This document shows, piece by piece, positions 1 to 8,284 of a stretch of 64,000 bases of DNA. Made by a program: the position numbers and the translations under genes. Location: the NCBI RefSeq assembly GCF_019457615.1, contig NZ_CP080414.1, forward strand, positions 742,501 through 806,500, given 5' to 3'. This stretch comes from Shewanella zhangzhouensis. Lineage in GTDB: Bacteria > Pseudomonadota > Gammaproteobacteria > Enterobacterales > Shewanellaceae. The notes beneath the pieces were generated by a model. The model did no database searches. It was not told the origin of the DNA and saw nothing but the letters and a program-made list of their open reading frames with translations. Position 1 is the first letter of the stretch, and the number at the start of each line of letters is the position of its first letter.

Positions 1-1976
1 GAGAGGGTATCCATGATCTGACGAATTCGCGCCTGGGTCATCCAGGGGGCGCCTGCGTGGTTGTACAAATAGGCGATATGGTGGCTGGGCTCGTTGCCGT
101 GGGCGTACTGGCCAATCAGACCGGCAATGTCTTCGTGTTCCTTGATTTTGTCGGCATGGAGCGGGCGGGTGAAAAGCTCATCCAAACGCTCGATAAAGGC
201 ATCATCGCCACCCTTGATGTTGATAAGGCCCGCCACATCGTGGGGCACGTAGAAGCTGTACTGGAAGCTGTTGCCTTCGGTGAAGGGGCCCATGTACTTG
301 GCTTCCTCCACATCGAAGTCTTTATCCCAGTTGCCTTTGCTGTCGCGGCCACGGGCAAATTTGGTTTCAGGATCAAACACATTGCGCCAGCTCTGGGCAC
401 GCTTATCGAAGGCTTTGGCGATATCTGTCTCGCCCATGCTTTCGGCCATGCGGGCGATGGCAAAGTCATCGTAGGCGTATTCCAGGGTGATGGACACTGA
501 CTCTGGCAGCACATCCATGGGCACGTAGCCGTATTTCAGGTACTCGGGAATGGCATCGTAATTGGGGTGGTTGGCGGTGGCCGTCATGGCATCCAGCGCC
601 CGCTCGCCATCAAAACCGCGAATGCCTTTTTGCCAGGCATCGCTTATCACCGACACCGCATGGTAGCCAATCATGGTCCAGGTCTCGTGGCCGTGGAACG
701 ACCAAATCGGCAGGATGCGGTCATAGCTCTGGTCGTAGTGGGCCAGCATGGAGTTAATCATGTCGGGTACGCGCTCGGGGGAAACCAGAGTCAGCAGCGG
801 ATGCAGGGCACGGTAGGTGTCCCAGAGCGAGAACAGGGTGTAGTGAGTAAAGTCGGCTTTATGGATTTCACCATCAACGCCCAGGTACTCGCCATTGACG
901 TCCTGATACAGGCTTGGCGCCTGCAGCGCATGATAAAGCGCGGTGTAGAACTGGCGTTTTTGCGACTTGTCGCCCTTGGCTTCCATGCGCTCAAGCTCGG
1001 TTTGCCAGGCGGCTTTGGCGTCGCTGCGTACCTTATCAAAGTCCCAGTGGGGCAGCTCGCGGTTCAGGTTTTCCAGTGCATTGCTTTTATCCACGGCGGA
1101 TACGCCCACCTTGACCAATAGCGGCGCCTGATGGGGATTATCGAAGCGGGCCAGTACCTTAACTGCCTTACCTGCGGTGAAAGGAATGCGGCTGTTGACT
1201 ATGGTGGAGTGCTTGCCATTTTTATTGTCGAGACAGCCCATGCAGCGGTAGCGGGCGTTGTCTTCGTTAATCAGCTCGATATCGTCGAAAGGGCGGGAGA
1301 AGCGGATGGCGAAGTACATGGGGCGCTCGTGCGCCCAGCCGTTGGAGCGGCGCGAGGCGATAAGGGTGCTGTCATCCACCATCCGCACATCGCTCCAGAT
1401 CACCTTATTGGCGAAGTTGTAGATGCCGTGGGTGAGATCGATAACCACATGACCTTGATCGGTTTTGGGAAAGCTGTACCTGTGCATGCCGGTGCGGGCT
1501 GTGGTAGTAAGCTCAGCATCGATTTGATAATCGGTGAGTTTTACTCTGTAGTAGCCGGGGGAAGCTTCTTCATCGTCGTGACTGAAGCGGGAACGATAGC
1601 CGCTGTCAGGGTCGGTGGCCGTGCCCGGTTCTGTGTTGGGCTTGCCGGTCATTGGCATGATGAGCAAATCGCCCAAATCCGAGTGACCGGTGCCGCTGAA
1701 ATGGGTATGGGAGAAGCCGACTATGGTGCTGTCGTCATAATGGTAACCGGCGCAGCGTTTGTAGATTTCACTCTGGGGCGAGACGCTGCGCATCGGGTTG
1801 TCGGTATCAGGGCTTAACTGCACCATGCCGAAGGGCACTACGGCGCCGGGAAAGGTATGGCCATCGCCGCCGGTGCCAATAAAGGGGTCGACCCACTGGG
1901 TCAAATCCCCGGCCTGCACCTGAAGGCTGCCCAGCAGTACGCCGGTCGCCAGCGACCATTTCGTTAACATTCCCAT
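1..1976 (-). CDS. GH92 family alpha-mannosidase, C-terminus cut by window edge
   Basis: This is a secreted glycoside hydrolase of family 92, exo-acting, calcium-dependent alpha-mannosidases that trim mannose from glycans. The frame is open from an ATG at 1976 to the window edge (658 codons), so the C-terminal part is missing. A short signal peptide ends in LQVQA, followed by the family hallmark VDPFIGTGGDGHTFPGA. Further on come GFSHTHFSGTG and, near the edge, GNEPSHH, a conserved GH92 active-site segment. A GAGGAG ribosome binding site lies 8 bases before the ATG; a second in-frame ATG at 1970 is less well placed. The gene is divergent from a LacI-type regulator, with a perfect palindrome between them, so sugar-responsive repression is inferred. 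The family is clear; the exact glycosidic linkage cut is not. Confidence 0.9.
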   Translation of the reverse strand, partial: MGMLTKWSLATGVLLGSLQVQAGDLTQWVDPFIGTGGDGHTFPGAVVPFGMVQLSPDTDNPMRSVSPQSEIYKRCAGYHYDDSTIVGFSHTHFSGTGHSDLGDLLIMPMTGKPNTEPGTATDPDSGYRSRFSHDDEEASPGYYRVKLTDYQIDAELTTTARTGMHRYSFPKTDQGHVVIDLTHGIYNFANKVIWSDVRMVDDSTLIASRRSNGWAHERPMYFAIRFSRPFDDIELINEDNARYRCMGCLDNKNGKHSTIVNSRIPFTAGKAVKVLARFDNPHQAPLLVKVGVSAVDKSNALENLNRELPHWDFDKVRSDAKAAWQTELERMEAKGDKSQKRQFYTALYHALQAPSLYQDVNGEYLGVDGEIHKADFTHYTLFSLWDTYRALHPLLTLVSPERVPDMINSMLAHYDQSYDRILPIWSFHGHETWTMIGYHAVSVISDAWQKGIRGFDGERALDAMTATANHPNYDAIPEYLKYGYVPMDVLPESVSITLEYAYDDFAIARMAESMGETDIAKAFDKRAQSWRNVFDPETKFARGRDSKGNWDKDFDVEEAKYMGPFTEGNSFQYSFYVPHDVAGLINIKGGDDAFIERLDELFTRPLHADKIKEHEDIAGLIGQYAHGNEPSHHIAYLYNHAGAPWMTQARIRQIMDTL

Positions 1977-2035
1977 CCGCAGGGCTCCTCGCTGTTCTCT
2001 TTTTAAGGCAAAGGGTTAGTCTGGATAAAACAAGT

Positions 2036-2065
2036 TTGGAACGTTCCAATTTGTGTTAATATAAT
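2036..2065 (+). promoter_or_regulatory. LacI-type operator overlapping a sigma-70 promoter
   Basis: TTGGAACGTTCCAA at 2036-2049 is a perfect 14-bp palindrome with a central CG, the usual form of LacI/PurR-family operators. Its left part doubles as a -35 box (TTGGAA, 2036-2041), followed after 18 bases by a perfect -10 TATAAT at 2060-2065, pointing toward the regulator gene. It lies 60 bp upstream of the GH92 start and 87 bp upstream of the regulator start, so it could control both. Confidence 0.75.
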
Positions 2066-2135
2066 GAGTGACTGGTTATAATTCAAACCCTTTTGATGCG
2101 CTGGCGACTCTTCAGACCAGACTCAGGGAACAGGA

Positions 2136-3155
2136 ATGCAGGCAAAAACAACCAAGAAAAACGTGACTGTGATTGACGTGGCCAAGGCAGCAGGCGTCTC
2201 CAAATCCACGGTATCCCTGGTGCTGCAGGGCAGTGACAAGGTCAATCCCGCTACCCGCGACAAGGTGCAGGTGGCCATGGCCGAACTGGGCTATGTGTAC
2301 AACCGTGAGGCGGCGTCGCTTCGGGGTAAGCGCTCCAATCTGGTGGCGATTGTCATTAACGACCTGACCAACCCCTACTCGGCGCAATTGGCGGTGGGGC
2401 TTGAGGCCAATATCCGCCGTATGGGGCTGTTTTCCATGGTGGTTAATTCAGGTGAAGACAAGGACACCCAGAGCCAGCTGGTGCAAAGCCTGAAAGAATA
2501 CAATGTGGCGGCCTTCGTGATTTGTCCTGCTCCCGGCACGGATGCGGGCTGGGTGGATAGGCTTGCCGCCACTGTGCCCGTTATCCATATCATGCGGGAA
2601 GTGAAGGGGGCGAGCGTACCCACAGTGCAGCCCGACAACCACGCCGGCACACTGGCCTCGACCCGCCATCTGCTGAGCCAGGGTTATACCCGTATCGGCT
2701 TTTTTGGCGGTAATCAGCGTATTTCAGACTACGGTGAGCGTTTGGCGGGCTTTAAGGCGGCGCTGGCAGAAGCCGGACTCGAACCTGCAGGTGTGTGGGA
2801 AACGCCGCTCACCAATCGCCATGGCGGTCGCCTTGCCATGGCTGAGCTGCTCGCATCATCACAGCGCCCCGAGGCGCTGGTGTGCTTTACCGACATTGTT
2901 GCCTACGGTGCCATTGAGCAATTAAGGCTGCAGGGCCTTCTGCCCGGTGAAGATATGGCGATTGTAGGCTTTGACGATTTGGAAGACTCCTGCCTGATGA
3001 CGCCGGCGCTGAGTAGCATCGCCATTGATGCCGATGCTCTCGGTGCTGCAGTATGTCAGGTACTGGAAGACATCCGCAGTGGCAAGCAGATTCAGGGGTT
3101 GCAGCGACTGCCGGTGCAATTGAAAGTACGGGGGTCGAGCCCACGTGCTCGTTAG
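2136..3155 (+). CDS. LacI family transcriptional regulator, MalI-like
   Basis: This 339-residue DNA-binding repressor has the LacI layout. An N-terminal helix-turn-helix and hinge (residues 9-60, including VTVIDVAKAAGVSKSTVSLV) is followed by a periplasmic-binding-protein-like effector domain beginning at SNLVAIVINDLTNPYS. The wording of the N-terminus and the DNL(T/S)NP region is close to enterobacterial MalI. The ATG at 2136 is preceded by an AGGGAACAGGA Shine-Dalgarno stretch. It is divergent from the GH92 mannosidase gene and probably represses it and itself through the palindrome at 2036-2049. The effector sugar cannot be read from the sequence. Confidence 0.9.
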   Translation: MQAKTTKKNVTVIDVAKAAGVSKSTVSLVLQGSDKVNPATRDKVQVAMAELGYVYNREAASLRGKRSNLVAIVINDLTNPYSAQLAVGLEANIRRMGLFSMVVNSGEDKDTQSQLVQSLKEYNVAAFVICPAPGTDAGWVDRLAATVPVIHIMREVKGASVPTVQPDNHAGTLASTRHLLSQGYTRIGFFGGNQRISDYGERLAGFKAALAEAGLEPAGVWETPLTNRHGGRLAMAELLASSQRPEALVCFTDIVAYGAIEQLRLQGLLPGEDMAIVGFDDLEDSCLMTPALSSIAIDADALGAAVCQVLEDIRSGKQIQGLQRLPVQLKVRGSSPRAR

Positions 3156-3173
3156 CCACGGGTAAACCAAAGT

Positions 3174-3199
3174 AAAAAGGGCGCCAGTGGCGCCCTTTT
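3174..3199. terminator. Bidirectional intrinsic terminator
   Basis: AAAGGGCGCC, a 3-base loop and GGCGCCCTTT form a perfect 10-bp stem flanked by A- and T-runs. It separates the convergent LacI regulator and M50 protease genes. Confidence 0.85.
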
Positions 3200-3212
3200 G
3201 AGTTCTTGTCGG

Positions 3213-4325
3213 TCAGCTTTGCAGGATTTGCAGCGGCAGTCCCAGCAAACCATCACCCATACCGGCGAAATACCAGATGATGCCGATAAAGGCCGCCAGG
3301 GTGAGGAGATACCAGACCGTTGAGAAAATCTGCCCGTATCTGTCCAGTGGGATCAAATGGCTGTGATGACGGGCGCGCCACTCAAACAGGATTTCCGCAC
3401 TGCCAATCAACAGTAAAAAGCCCAGCAGCGCCAGCCCCAGACTGTAGCTCAGCCAAACGCCAAATACCGCACCGAGCACGCACAGCAACAAGCCCGTTTT
3501 GCTGTTCATGGAAAAGCTGATGCTCTTAATCACATGGCCACCATCCAGTGGCAGGATAGGCAGCAAATTAAAGAGGTTCAAGAGCGAGTTAAAGGCGGCG
3601 AGACCGGCGAAAAACGGATTGTCAGTTACCCACCAGCCCACCAAACAGGCCAGTGACATAAAAAGACCGAAGGTGGGGCCCATGATGGAGATGACCACAT
3701 CCTGCCAGCGGGTGTTTATCTTGTCTTCCGACAGGGCCAGACCGCCCATAAAGGGGATCAGATAAAAGCCTTTGGTTTTCATGCCGAAGTATTTCATCGC
3801 CCGCACATGACCGTATTCGTGTATCACCAAACAGGCGATAAGCGCCAACGCAAACTGGAATGAAAACAGCCAGCTGTAGGCGGCCAGACTGGCACCTGCC
3901 AGCACGGCTTTGATGACCTTGGCACTTTTGAGCAGCTTAAAACCAAGGGAGGCCAAACCTACCAGGCTCAGCTTTTGGGTATTTTTCCGGGGCAGTTCGG
4001 GTTCCTGGCGCTCCATGTCTTTTTCGGTGCGGGTGCCTTCGGCTAGCACCTGGTCTTCGGCCAGGAGGCGATAGTTCAGCTTAAAGGGTTGCCAAATCAG
4101 ATCGGTTTCGAGCCGCACTGCGATTTGCTCCGGGGCTTCCTGATTGGGCTGGTGGGATTGCAGATTGAATTCGTGTACCCGCAGGCCGTCATTCTCCACG
4201 CCGGCTACCTTTTGTGACACTAATTGATTATCCCAATAGAGTTCCTGCCAACCGGCAAGTGAGCCTTCCAACCTCAAGGTTTTTCCAAGACACTGAACTC
4301 TGAGCAATTCCAAAATGCACCTCAT
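3213..4325 (-). CDS. M50 (site-2-protease-like) membrane metallopeptidase
   Basis: This is an intramembrane zinc metalloprotease of family M50. The zinc motif HEYGH sits in the hydrophobic segment ALIACLVIHEYGH, and the second metal-binding motif is LLPILPLDGGHV, with further membrane helices around them; no PDZ domain is visible. About 130 cytosolic-looking residues precede the first helix. The start is uncertain. The longest frame begins at 4445 and would overlap the upstream gene by 35 bp. ATG 4325 is used here, but a TTG at 4313 has a better ribosome binding site (GAGGTG at 4318-4323). It is the last gene of an operon after a FapA-like and a small unknown gene. The substrate is unknown. 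Confidence 0.85.
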   Translation of the reverse strand: MRCILELLRVQCLGKTLRLEGSLAGWQELYWDNQLVSQKVAGVENDGLRVHEFNLQSHQPNQEAPEQIAVRLETDLIWQPFKLNYRLLAEDQVLAEGTRTEKDMERQEPELPRKNTQKLSLVGLASLGFKLLKSAKVIKAVLAGASLAAYSWLFSFQFALALIACLVIHEYGHVRAMKYFGMKTKGFYLIPFMGGLALSEDKINTRWQDVVISIMGPTFGLFMSLACLVGWWVTDNPFFAGLAAFNSLLNLFNLLPILPLDGGHVIKSISFSMNSKTGLLLCVLGAVFGVWLSYSLGLALLGFLLLIGSAEILFEWRARHHSHLIPLDRYGQIFSTVWYLLTLAAFIGIIWYFAGMGDGLLGLPLQILQS

Positions 4326-4410
4326 TTCCCTGCGGTAAACACGTATCTGACCGTCAACATGGTCATATACAATAAATTGGCGAGCATCATAGCGGGAAAT
4401 ACGGGCTTTT

Positions 4411-4755
4411 TCAGCCCTCCAGTGCATTGAGAAAATCGATGGCATCCATCAGAGAATATAAATGCATTTTGCTGAGGCAACAGTGACCGAGGGTGGCGCA
4501 GTGGGCGCGAATAAGGTCATTCAGCCCCTCGGGTGGCAGGGAGGCGGTTGGGTGCCAGTGGGCATCTTCACCAAGTTCAAAGCGGTTAAAGTTGGCATCT
4601 ATCAGGCTGTCGCCATATTGCAGCAGATGTTTGGAGTCAGCACAGAACCTGTGCCAATCGTCGGCGGAACCCAGCGGTAAGAGTTCGTCACAGCCCTGCT
4701 GTTTGAGCAGGGCTGGCCAGATTAACTGAGGATGGGGGAGGTAACGGGTGCTCAT
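4411..4755 (-). CDS. Conserved hypothetical protein, 114 aa
   Basis: I do not recognise this protein. It is soluble, has no signal peptide or membrane helix, and is rich in His, Leu and Trp, with a CATLGHCC cysteine cluster near the C-terminus. The upstream gene stops with TGA at 4760-4762 and the ATG used here follows four bases later at 4755; an in-frame codon at 4773 would overlap the upstream gene. Its tight position between the FapA-like and M50 genes implies co-transcription and perhaps a shared envelope or signalling job. Confidence 0.65.
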   Translation of the reverse strand: MSTRYLPHPQLIWPALLKQQGCDELLPLGSADDWHRFCADSKHLLQYGDSLIDANFNRFELGEDAHWHPTASLPPEGLNDLIRAHCATLGHCCLSKMHLYSLMDAIDFLNALEG

Positions 4756-4759
4756 TCGC

Positions 4760-6430
4760 TCAGGGCTTGGCACTGTAATCGAAATGCACTTCCTGCCCCT
4801 GATTGGTGACTATACAGGTACCGTGTTCCCTTTGAGTGCGATTAAAGGCCTGACCTATATGCAGCTCGACGTTGGCAAAAATGTGTTTAAGCACTTCTAC
4901 CCGATAATTGGCATAGTAATTATCAACTTCCTGCTTGAGGGCTTCGAATCGCTGTTCTTCCAGAACGCGCTCGTCTGACATGCGTTTTTTCTGCTCCATC
5001 ATCATACGCACCTGTTCGAGCATAACGGGATCGTCCTGCCATTCGCTCTTGGGGGGCAGTTTGCGGATCCGGGCGTCGATGTCCAGACAGGCAACCACCA
5101 TGGACTTGACGCTCTCATCCAGGGCCTTGAGTTCGTTCTTCAAGTCGCTCAAATCCATGGCACAGAAGATTTCTGTCTTGGTGCCTGCGGTAGCGCCTAT
5201 GACTACGGCGCGCACGCCCTTGGCTGCATGGGCCTGCCCACCGACCAAATCGCCGCGGCGGCCGTTGTTGTCACTGACCAACAGTTTACTCAGGGTAGTG
5301 GTGTTGCTGTGCAGCAGCTGTTTGGTCACCTGAATATCGCCTTCGGCGACGAGTTCTGAGTATTGTACAAACTGCGCGGCAATCTGGCCTTTGGCCTTGA
5401 GCACTGTGGAGTGTTTGTTATCGGCCAGTTGGCGGCCAATGACCCCTTTACTGACGATGATGTCGCCATCGGCCTCCAGCTGCGCCGAGTCGACAAAACC
5501 CATCACGGTAATATCACCACTGGCCTTCACCTGCATGCCTTCATGCACATCGCCCGTGATTAACACCGAGCCCTTGAAGTTGACGTGGCCGTACTTCACA
5601 TCCACTTCTTTGATTTGCAGCATGTCGTCAACTTGCATGCCGGTGCGGGTTTCAACCGGCTGACCTGCCACAGTGGCAATTAATTTATGGGGATCTTGGG
5701 GCGATAGCGCCGTACCTTCACCGGGGATTAAAGGCAGGTCTTTTCCGGGGGTTGGAGGCAGAGGGGTTCCTTTCACGGTAAAACCCTGTATGCCATCTGT
5801 CGCCGGGAGCTTGACCATCAGCACATCATTGGGTTTAACCGTGATAACCGAGCCCAGGTTGCGCATATCCACGGTACCGTCTTCCCGCTCCTGTGGTTGC
5901 AGCAAACGTTCCCTTGCGAGGGGTACTTTACGGTCAAGGACTGCGTTTTCACCGTTAACCGCGGGCTTACCGATGGCAATGACTTGTTTGCAACTGGCGC
6001 CGGGGGCAAGGTTGGGAATTTGTTTCAGCAGTTGCTCAATACGCACCTTGCTGAGCCCCATGGAAACGCCTTCGGCCTTCAAAGCCACCAAGACATCCTG
6101 CAGGGTAATTTGGTTACCGCCGTAGGCGGCGAAAATTTCCATCTCAGCCTGCATTTGATCCGGGCTGACCTCGATGAGGACTTTGCCATTGCGACGCTCG
6201 GCAATGGCAAAAAATTGCTCAAATTTGCCATCATCCTGCCCACATAGCTTGTTGATACTGATGACAGCTTTTTGGATAACGGGTTCCAGTGGACAAAGAT
6301 CGGTAAAGCCGGGCAGGGCCAGCAATTCCCTTAAATCATTTTCGCTGACAGGGCCATGTGTTGCGGGGATCAGTCTGAGTTCCGCTTTAAGACCATCTTC
6401 GCTCAATTCGAGCAGTTCTGGAGCCAACAT
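4760..6430 (-). CDS. FapA/DUF342 family protein
   Basis: This 556-residue protein belongs to the FapA (DUF342) family, which carries a right-handed beta-helix like that of bactofilins. The beta-helix is seen in the glycine-rich repeats between about residues 270 and 400 (for example VNFKGSVLITGDVHEGMQVK, ASGDITVMGFVDSAQ, LEADGDIIV). A charged coiled-coil stretch follows (LKNELKALDESVKS and LEEQRFEALKQEVDNYYANY). There is no signal peptide, so it is probably cytoplasmic. FapA proteins are linked to flagellar assembly or polar scaffolding in Vibrio, but no flagellar gene is present here. It is the first gene of an operon with a small unknown gene and an M50 protease. Confidence 0.85.
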   Translation of the reverse strand: MLAPELLELSEDGLKAELRLIPATHGPVSENDLRELLALPGFTDLCPLEPVIQKAVISINKLCGQDDGKFEQFFAIAERRNGKVLIEVSPDQMQAEMEIFAAYGGNQITLQDVLVALKAEGVSMGLSKVRIEQLLKQIPNLAPGASCKQVIAIGKPAVNGENAVLDRKVPLARERLLQPQEREDGTVDMRNLGSVITVKPNDVLMVKLPATDGIQGFTVKGTPLPPTPGKDLPLIPGEGTALSPQDPHKLIATVAGQPVETRTGMQVDDMLQIKEVDVKYGHVNFKGSVLITGDVHEGMQVKASGDITVMGFVDSAQLEADGDIIVSKGVIGRQLADNKHSTVLKAKGQIAAQFVQYSELVAEGDIQVTKQLLHSNTTTLSKLLVSDNNGRRGDLVGGQAHAAKGVRAVVIGATAGTKTEIFCAMDLSDLKNELKALDESVKSMVVACLDIDARIRKLPPKSEWQDDPVMLEQVRMMMEQKKRMSDERVLEEQRFEALKQEVDNYYANYRVEVLKHIFANVELHIGQAFNRTQREHGTCIVTNQGQEVHFDYSAKP

Positions 6431-6639
6431 AATTATTACCCGTTTATCTGTTGTTATTTTTCTTCGAGCCGCCGGATGACGACGATAAACCCCATTTACG
6501 GCAGGGGCTTAGTCAGGGATACAGCTTTCGGAGTATAACAAGATAAACTTTCACCAAAAAAGACTTCAGTGGCTAATTTGTGCACTGATTTTCAGTTTAG
6601 TGATTTTTTTAGCAACTGGCGAATGAGGGCTGGGGGGCC

Positions 6640-6662
6640 AAACGCCCTGAATCAGGGCGTAG
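6640..6662 (-). terminator. Possible terminator after rsmC
   Basis: CGCCC and GGGCG arms with a TGAATCA centre lie 13 bp past the rsmC stop. On the minus strand only a GTTTGG run follows, so the U-tract is weak. Confidence 0.4.
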
Positions 6663-6674
6663 AGCATAATATTT

Positions 6675-7700
6675 TCAACGTTTTTTGTTGGCGTAGACCT
6701 TGTACTTGTTGTTTTCTGCCACCGTATTGACCTCCCCAAACACCTTGGCAATGGTATCTGAATAAGGTAGGTGTCGGTTGGCAACGATTTGCCAATCGCC
6801 ACCTTTTTGCAGTTGCTTGTAACTGTCGGCCACAAACCGGGTTGCGATATCTGTGGTGCTGCTTAAACCGTCGTGAAAGGGCGGGTTGGAAACAATGGCA
6901 TTAAACAGGCCTTCAGTCTGCGCCAAACCATCGGATGCATAGACTTTCGCCTGCATGCCATTGGCCTTGAGTGACAGCTCACAGGACAGGAGCGCCATGG
7001 CATTGATATCCACGCACTCCAACTGAAGATCGGGATTTTGCTGCATCAGCGCTATGGCTATCACACCGGCGCCGCAGCCGAAATCCAGTACGCGGCCCTC
7101 AAGTCTGGGCAGGTTATCCAACAGTAAAGCGGTGCCCTGGTCCAGTTGCTTGTCGGAGAACACGCCCACCATATTGCAGATTTGAATATCGCCTCCGGGC
7201 AGTGAAAGCCGATACCGGCTCACCCAATCTTCGGCAGTGGGCTTGGTTGCCTCTGCTATCAGGGTGGCACTGTACAGCAGGCAGTGTCTGGCGTTATCGA
7301 TTTTACTGGCCGGGGAAAAGGCGCTGCCCAGCAGTTTATCCACTGACTTGATGCCACCTTTGTTTTCACCGGTGATCAGCAAAGTGCCATCCGGGTGCAG
7401 GTGCCACGCTGCCAATGCAAATAAATAAGGTGCCAGGGACTTGGCTTTGGGGAAATACACCACCACCACGTCGAACTTTTCATCCCGGCTCCACTGGTGA
7501 CCAAATTCACAGCGAAACCCATTTTTACCCCGAGGTTGTGCCTGAAAATGATTAAAGTCGAGCGCCAGCGCCGCGACTTCGGTGCAGTGGCGAGTCAAGC
7601 TATAGCCCAGCTCGTCCGCCTCGATGTTTATTAACATAACGCGTTGATTTTCAAGCTGCTCTATGTTTCTTGTCAGGAGCTCGGAGGGGTTGGTAAGCAA
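6675..7700 (-). CDS. rsmC: 16S rRNA m2G1207 methyltransferase RsmC
   Basis: RsmC methylates the N2 of G1207 in 16S rRNA in the 30S subunit using S-adenosylmethionine. The 341 residues match the usual length (E. coli 343) and two-domain layout: a degenerate N-terminal methyltransferase fold, then a catalytic domain with the SAM-binding stretch VLDFGCGAGVIAIAL and the NPPFH motif (residues 272-276). The start appears to be TTG at 7700 (M-LTNPSELL), as no ATG lies nearby and the N-terminus matches known RsmC proteins. A TATAAT -10 box reads toward the gene at 7732-7737. It is divergent from the small periplasmic protein gene at 7880. Confidence 0.93.
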   Translation of the reverse strand: MLTNPSELLTRNIEQLENQRVMLINIEADELGYSLTRHCTEVAALALDFNHFQAQPRGKNGFRCEFGHQWSRDEKFDVVVVYFPKAKSLAPYLFALAAWHLHPDGTLLITGENKGGIKSVDKLLGSAFSPASKIDNARHCLLYSATLIAEATKPTAEDWVSRYRLSLPGGDIQICNMVGVFSDKQLDQGTALLLDNLPRLEGRVLDFGCGAGVIAIALMQQNPDLQLECVDINAMALLSCELSLKANGMQAKVYASDGLAQTEGLFNAIVSNPPFHDGLSSTTDIATRFVADSYKQLQKGGDWQIVANRHLPYSDTIAKVFGEVNTVAENNKYKVYANKKR

Positions 7701-7879
7701 TGTGGTGTTCTGCGTCGCGAAATTTGAGCCGATTATAGCCCATAGGCTTGGGAGTCTTCAGCCACTTTTGACGAGCAAACAACGGATTCGTCACCTACGC
7801 TATAAAAGAAGGCTACAGACTGCTTCGGGCCAATTTTTGGATGGCTGCCCGGGCGTTAGCGACCAGAAAGGGAGTGTCA

Positions 7880-8284
7880 ATGTACCGTTTAACGACATGG
7901 ATGTGGTTATTGGTGCTTAGTTTGGGAGCAAATGCCGAAATCATTGCCCATGACGAGACTCTGGCCAAAGGTCTTACGGTGTCAGAGCTGAGGTTGATTT
8001 TTTCACGGCAACGATTGTTTTGGCCTGATGGAAGCCCTATCCGGGTATTTATATTGCCGCCGGAATCTGAACTGCACAGGCAATTTTGTACAGAGTCGTT
8101 GGAAGTGTTCCCCTATGTACTGCAACGTCACTGGGACCGACTGGTATATTCGGGGACCGCCGATCGCCCCGAAATAGTCGCCTCCCCTGACCAGATGCGG
8201 CGCAAAGTAACGGAAACCCCCGGCGCAATAGGCTACCTACCGGATGAGACAACTGCAAAGGACACTGCCCATGAAAGTCACTGA
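7880..8284 (+). CDS. Small periplasmic PstS-like (phosphate-binding-like) protein, module 1
   Basis: This 134-residue protein has a signal peptide (WLLVLSLGANA) and a single compact domain resembling a fragment of phosphate ABC-transporter binding proteins: LTVSELRLIFSRQ, then FWPDGSPIRVF, a central W, and a TPGAIGYLP end. It aligns by eye with the 142-residue protein at 25027 (E--xIF---x-(F/W)PDG---xVF--, TP--I-(Y/F)). The ATG at 7880 has AAGGGAGTG upstream. It is first in a three-gene operon and overlaps the following barrel gene by 14 bp. It may supply a ligand-sensing subunit to the GGDEF-EAL protein encoded third; ligand binding itself is unproven. Confidence 0.75.
   Translation: MYRLTTWMWLLVLSLGANAEIIAHDETLAKGLTVSELRLIFSRQRLFWPDGSPIRVFILPPESELHRQFCTESLEVFPYVLQRHWDRLVYSGTADRPEIVASPDQMRRKVTETPGAIGYLPDETTAKDTAHESH

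Noticed and set aside
1131..1817. Long rightward frame of about 228 codons inside the GH92 gene
   Set aside because: It is antisense to a gene with strong family motifs and has no ribosome binding site or recognisable motifs.
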